Source: Neobacillus cucumis (GTDB lineage: Bacteria > Bacillota > Bacilli > Bacillales > Cytobacillaceae). From it: a stretch of 64,000 nucleotides of DNA. The notes beneath the pieces were generated by a model that was given only the letters and a program-made list of their open reading frames with translations, was not told the origin of the DNA and did no database searches. Where the stretch lies: positions 1-64,000 of the forward strand of contig NZ_PGVE01000050.1 in assembly GCF_002860255.1 (NCBI RefSeq). The letters are read 5' to 3'. Shown here one piece after another: positions 61,828 to 64,000 of this stretch (within the stretch, counting starts at the first letter, position 1; each line of letters begins with the position of its first letter). Position numbers and translations under genes: made by a program.

Positions 61828-64000
61828 ATGGGGAAATATCAGCCGCGGCATCATATCCGGTTTGTGACGGCTTCGAGCCTGTTTGACGGTCATGATGCTT
61901 CGATTAATATTATGAGACGGATTCTTCAGGCGAGCGGGGCGGAGGTCATTCACCTTGGCCATAACCGTTCGGTTGAAGAGGTGGTGAATGCAGCAATTCA
62001 GGAGGATGTTCAGGGGATTGCGATTTCTTCGTATCAAGGCGGGCACGTGGAGTACTTTAAGTATATGTATGATTTATTAAAGGAAAAGGGTGCGCCGCAT
62101 ATTCGAATTTACGGCGGCGGCGGCGGGGTGATTATCCCGCGGGAAATTGATGAGCTGCACGCCTACGGGATTGCCCGTCTGTTTTCACCGGAGGATGGTC
62201 GGACGCTTGGACTTCAGGGCATGATCGATTGGATGATCCAGGAATGTGATTTTTCAACGGTGACGGACGATATAAGCGAGCAGATTGTTAAACTGCCGAC
62301 GGGTGATGTGAATGCCATTGCTAAGCTGATTACGTTGGCAGAGCTTCATGTGGATAAAGGGAACGAGGCTGCGGCTGCAGCTGAACAGGTGCTCGAACAA
62401 GTAAAGTCACTTGAGAAGGGGATTCCTGTTGTCGGGATTACGGGAACGGGTGGTGCCGGAAAAAGTTCGTTAACCGATGAGCTCATTCGCCGTTATATTA
62501 ATGAGTTTCCTGGGAAGAAGGTGGCGATTCTTTCTGTAGATCCGACCAAACAAAAAACGGGCGGTGCTCTGCTGGGTGACCGGATTCGTATGAATGCGAT
62601 CTTCTCGCCTAATGTTTACATGCGCAGTCTCGCGACACGGTCTTCGAAAAATGAATTATCGCTGGCGATTAAGGATGCGGTCGCGGTCACAAAGGCGGCC
62701 GGTTTTGACCTTGTGCTTGTAGAGACGAGCGGGATCGGCCAGGGAGATGCTGAAATCACCGAGATCTGCGATGTGTCTATGTATGTGATGACGAGTGAGT
62801 TCGGGGCCCCGTCCCAGTTAGAAAAAATAGATATGCTCGATTTTGCGGACTTAATTGTGATCAATAAGTTTGAGCGCAAGGGCTCCGAGGATGCGAAGCG
62901 CCAGGTACAAAAGCAGTACCAGCGCAACCATATGCTGTTTGAAAAAGACCTGGACGAGATGCCGGTGTACGGCACGATTGCCAGCCAGTTTAATGACCCG
63001 GGGACAAATGCCTTGTTTGCGGCATTAGTGGAAGTGATTAATGAAAAAGCGGATACCGAGTGGGTGACGTCATTTAGCAAGAAGGCGGTGGTTGAGAAGC
63101 AAAATGTCATCATTCCGGCGGACCGGCGTTATTATTTACGGGAAATAACAGAGACGGTGCGCGGGTACCACCGCAAGGCAGAAGAGCAGGCTAAATTTGC
63201 CCGGAAATTATTCCAGCTCGAGGGGGCGATCGATGCCGTTCGCGATCAGCCGGAGGTAGTGGCTGCTTTAGAGGTTGTGAAGCAGGAGACAGAAGCGTTA
63301 TTGACGGTGGAATCACGGAAAATTCTCGCGGCGTGGGAACAGACAAAGTCTACTTATGCTGGTGAAAAATTTGTAACGCGTATTCGGGATAAAGAGATTA
63401 TCACGGTGTTAAAGACGAAAAGTTTATCTGGGCTCGATATTCCGAAAGTGGTGCTGCCTAAATATAAAGATTATGGTGAGATTTTGCGATGGGTGTATCG
63501 GGAGAATGTGCCGGGTTCGTTCCCGTATACGGCAGGAGTGTTTCCGTTCAAGCGGGAGGGTGAGGATCCAAAACGTCAGTTTGCCGGTGAGGGAACACCA
63601 GAACGAACGAATCGCCGCTTCCACTATCTATCGAAGGATGATGCCGCGAAGCGTTTAAGTACAGCCTTTGATTCGGTGACTTTGTATGGGGAGGATCCGG
63701 ATTACCGCCCAGATATTTTTGGGAAGGTGGGCGAGAGCGGGGTCAGTGTTTGTACGCTGGATGATATGAAAAAGCTGTATGCCGGTTTTGATTTGTGCCA
63801 CCCATCAACGTCTGTCTCGATGACAATAAATGGGCCGGCACCGATTATTTTGGCGATGTTCATGAATACGGCCATTGATCAGCAGGTGCAGAAGAAGGAA
63901 TCAGAGCTTGGCCGTACGCTTACGGTGGAGGAGTTCGCTGAGGTTCGCGCCTATACGTTACGGACGGTGCGCGGTACAGTCCAGGCCGATATTTTAAAAG
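61828..64000 (+). CDS. icmF: fused isobutyryl-CoA mutase IcmF (partial, runs off the window)
   Basis: The frame is open from ATG 61828 to the window end (724 codons seen; the family is about 1080-1100). Residues 10-140 are the B12-binding domain with ASSLFDGHDASINIMRR (His22). A G-protein chaperone domain follows, with P-loop GITGTGGAGKSS (203-214) and LVETSGIGQGDAEI. The mutase TIM barrel begins around residue 535 (FPYTAGVFPFKREGEDP; FAGEGTPERTNRRFHYLS). It interconverts isobutyryl-CoA and n-butyryl-CoA. AAAAGGGGGAG precedes the start and overlaps the MITE target duplication. Confidence 0.95.
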   Translation, partial: MGKYQPRHHIRFVTASSLFDGHDASINIMRRILQASGAEVIHLGHNRSVEEVVNAAIQEDVQGIAISSYQGGHVEYFKYMYDLLKEKGAPHIRIYGGGGGVIIPREIDELHAYGIARLFSPEDGRTLGLQGMIDWMIQECDFSTVTDDISEQIVKLPTGDVNAIAKLITLAELHVDKGNEAAAAAEQVLEQVKSLEKGIPVVGITGTGGAGKSSLTDELIRRYINEFPGKKVAILSVDPTKQKTGGALLGDRIRMNAIFSPNVYMRSLATRSSKNELSLAIKDAVAVTKAAGFDLVLVETSGIGQGDAEITEICDVSMYVMTSEFGAPSQLEKIDMLDFADLIVINKFERKGSEDAKRQVQKQYQRNHMLFEKDLDEMPVYGTIASQFNDPGTNALFAALVEVINEKADTEWVTSFSKKAVVEKQNVIIPADRRYYLREITETVRGYHRKAEEQAKFARKLFQLEGAIDAVRDQPEVVAALEVVKQETEALLTVESRKILAAWEQTKSTYAGEKFVTRIRDKEIITVLKTKSLSGLDIPKVVLPKYKDYGEILRWVYRENVPGSFPYTAGVFPFKREGEDPKRQFAGEGTPERTNRRFHYLSKDDAAKRLSTAFDSVTLYGEDPDYRPDIFGKVGESGVSVCTLDDMKKLYAGFDLCHPSTSVSMTINGPAPIILAMFMNTAIDQQVQKKESELGRTLTVEEFAEVRAYTLRTVRGTVQADILK

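Overview
The window looks like the chromosome of a denitrifying, spore-forming Bacillaceae species, most like Neobacillus or a relative. The evidence is low-to-moderate GC, AGGAGG-type ribosome binding sites, spore genes (gerQ, rsfA, sspH, pbpG), bacillithiol genes and a long block with the Bacillus subtilis ywd-ywj gene order. Species is inferred from gene content, not from a marker gene. No rRNA, tRNA, CRISPR array or intact transposase was seen.

Layout. 1-0.4 kb: a 53-bp tandem repeat and a terminator. 0.4-1.6 kb: niacin transporter niaP. 1.9-6.6 kb: five-gene branched-chain amino acid ABC transporter with a CodY-like box. 6.7-8.5 kb: a B12-binding/radical SAM protein whose upstream region holds a perfect FNR box and a small mobile element. 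9-12.8 kb: single genes (ybaK, a double P-loop ATPase, an overlooked 51-aa basic protein, an AlkD-like glycosylase, a HAD phosphatase). 12.9-19.5 kb (minus): a clade II nitrous oxide reductase operon, nosC-nosZ-nosB-like-nosD-nosY-nosF-lipoprotein, behind an FNR-type promoter. 20-22.3 kb (minus): yojF-bshB2 and pdxK.

22.5-34.4 kb: an anaerobic formate oxidation module. fdhD is followed by a membrane formate dehydrogenase (alpha, beta, gamma), fdhE and molybdenum cofactor genes mobA, moeA, a moeA-PBP fusion, moaE, moaD and moeB. The alpha subunit reads through an in-frame UGA (position 23970) with a SECIS hairpin directly after it, so it is a selenoprotein and not a broken gene. Together with nos this describes a cell that can oxidise formate at the membrane and reduce N2O.

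34.5-55.9 kb: the conserved Bacillus block ywdI-ywdK-gerQ-hemQ-pta-lipL-rsfA-ywfO-ywgA-ywhB-ywhC-ywhD-pbpG-speE-speB-ywiB-argS-sspH-uvsE-cls-fadF. A perfect parS site at 34496 suggests that this region is on the origin-proximal part of the chromosome. 56.2-64 kb: a fatty/branched acyl-CoA module (thiolase, 3-hydroxyacyl-CoA dehydrogenase, two acyl-CoA dehydrogenases, a TetR regulator and the start of a fused isobutyryl-CoA mutase, icmF, cut by the window end).

Intergenic DNA is unusually rich in short repeats: a 162-164 bp MITE in two copies with perfect 8-bp target duplications, a GC-rich hairpin family in four states of decay, a second Bacillus hairpin family in five copies, and a GGTGCCTGTCACC palindrome in about ten copies. 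Several regulator sites (FadR, CodY, FNR, CcpA cre) sit in positions that make sense for the gene they precede; all are motif matches only.
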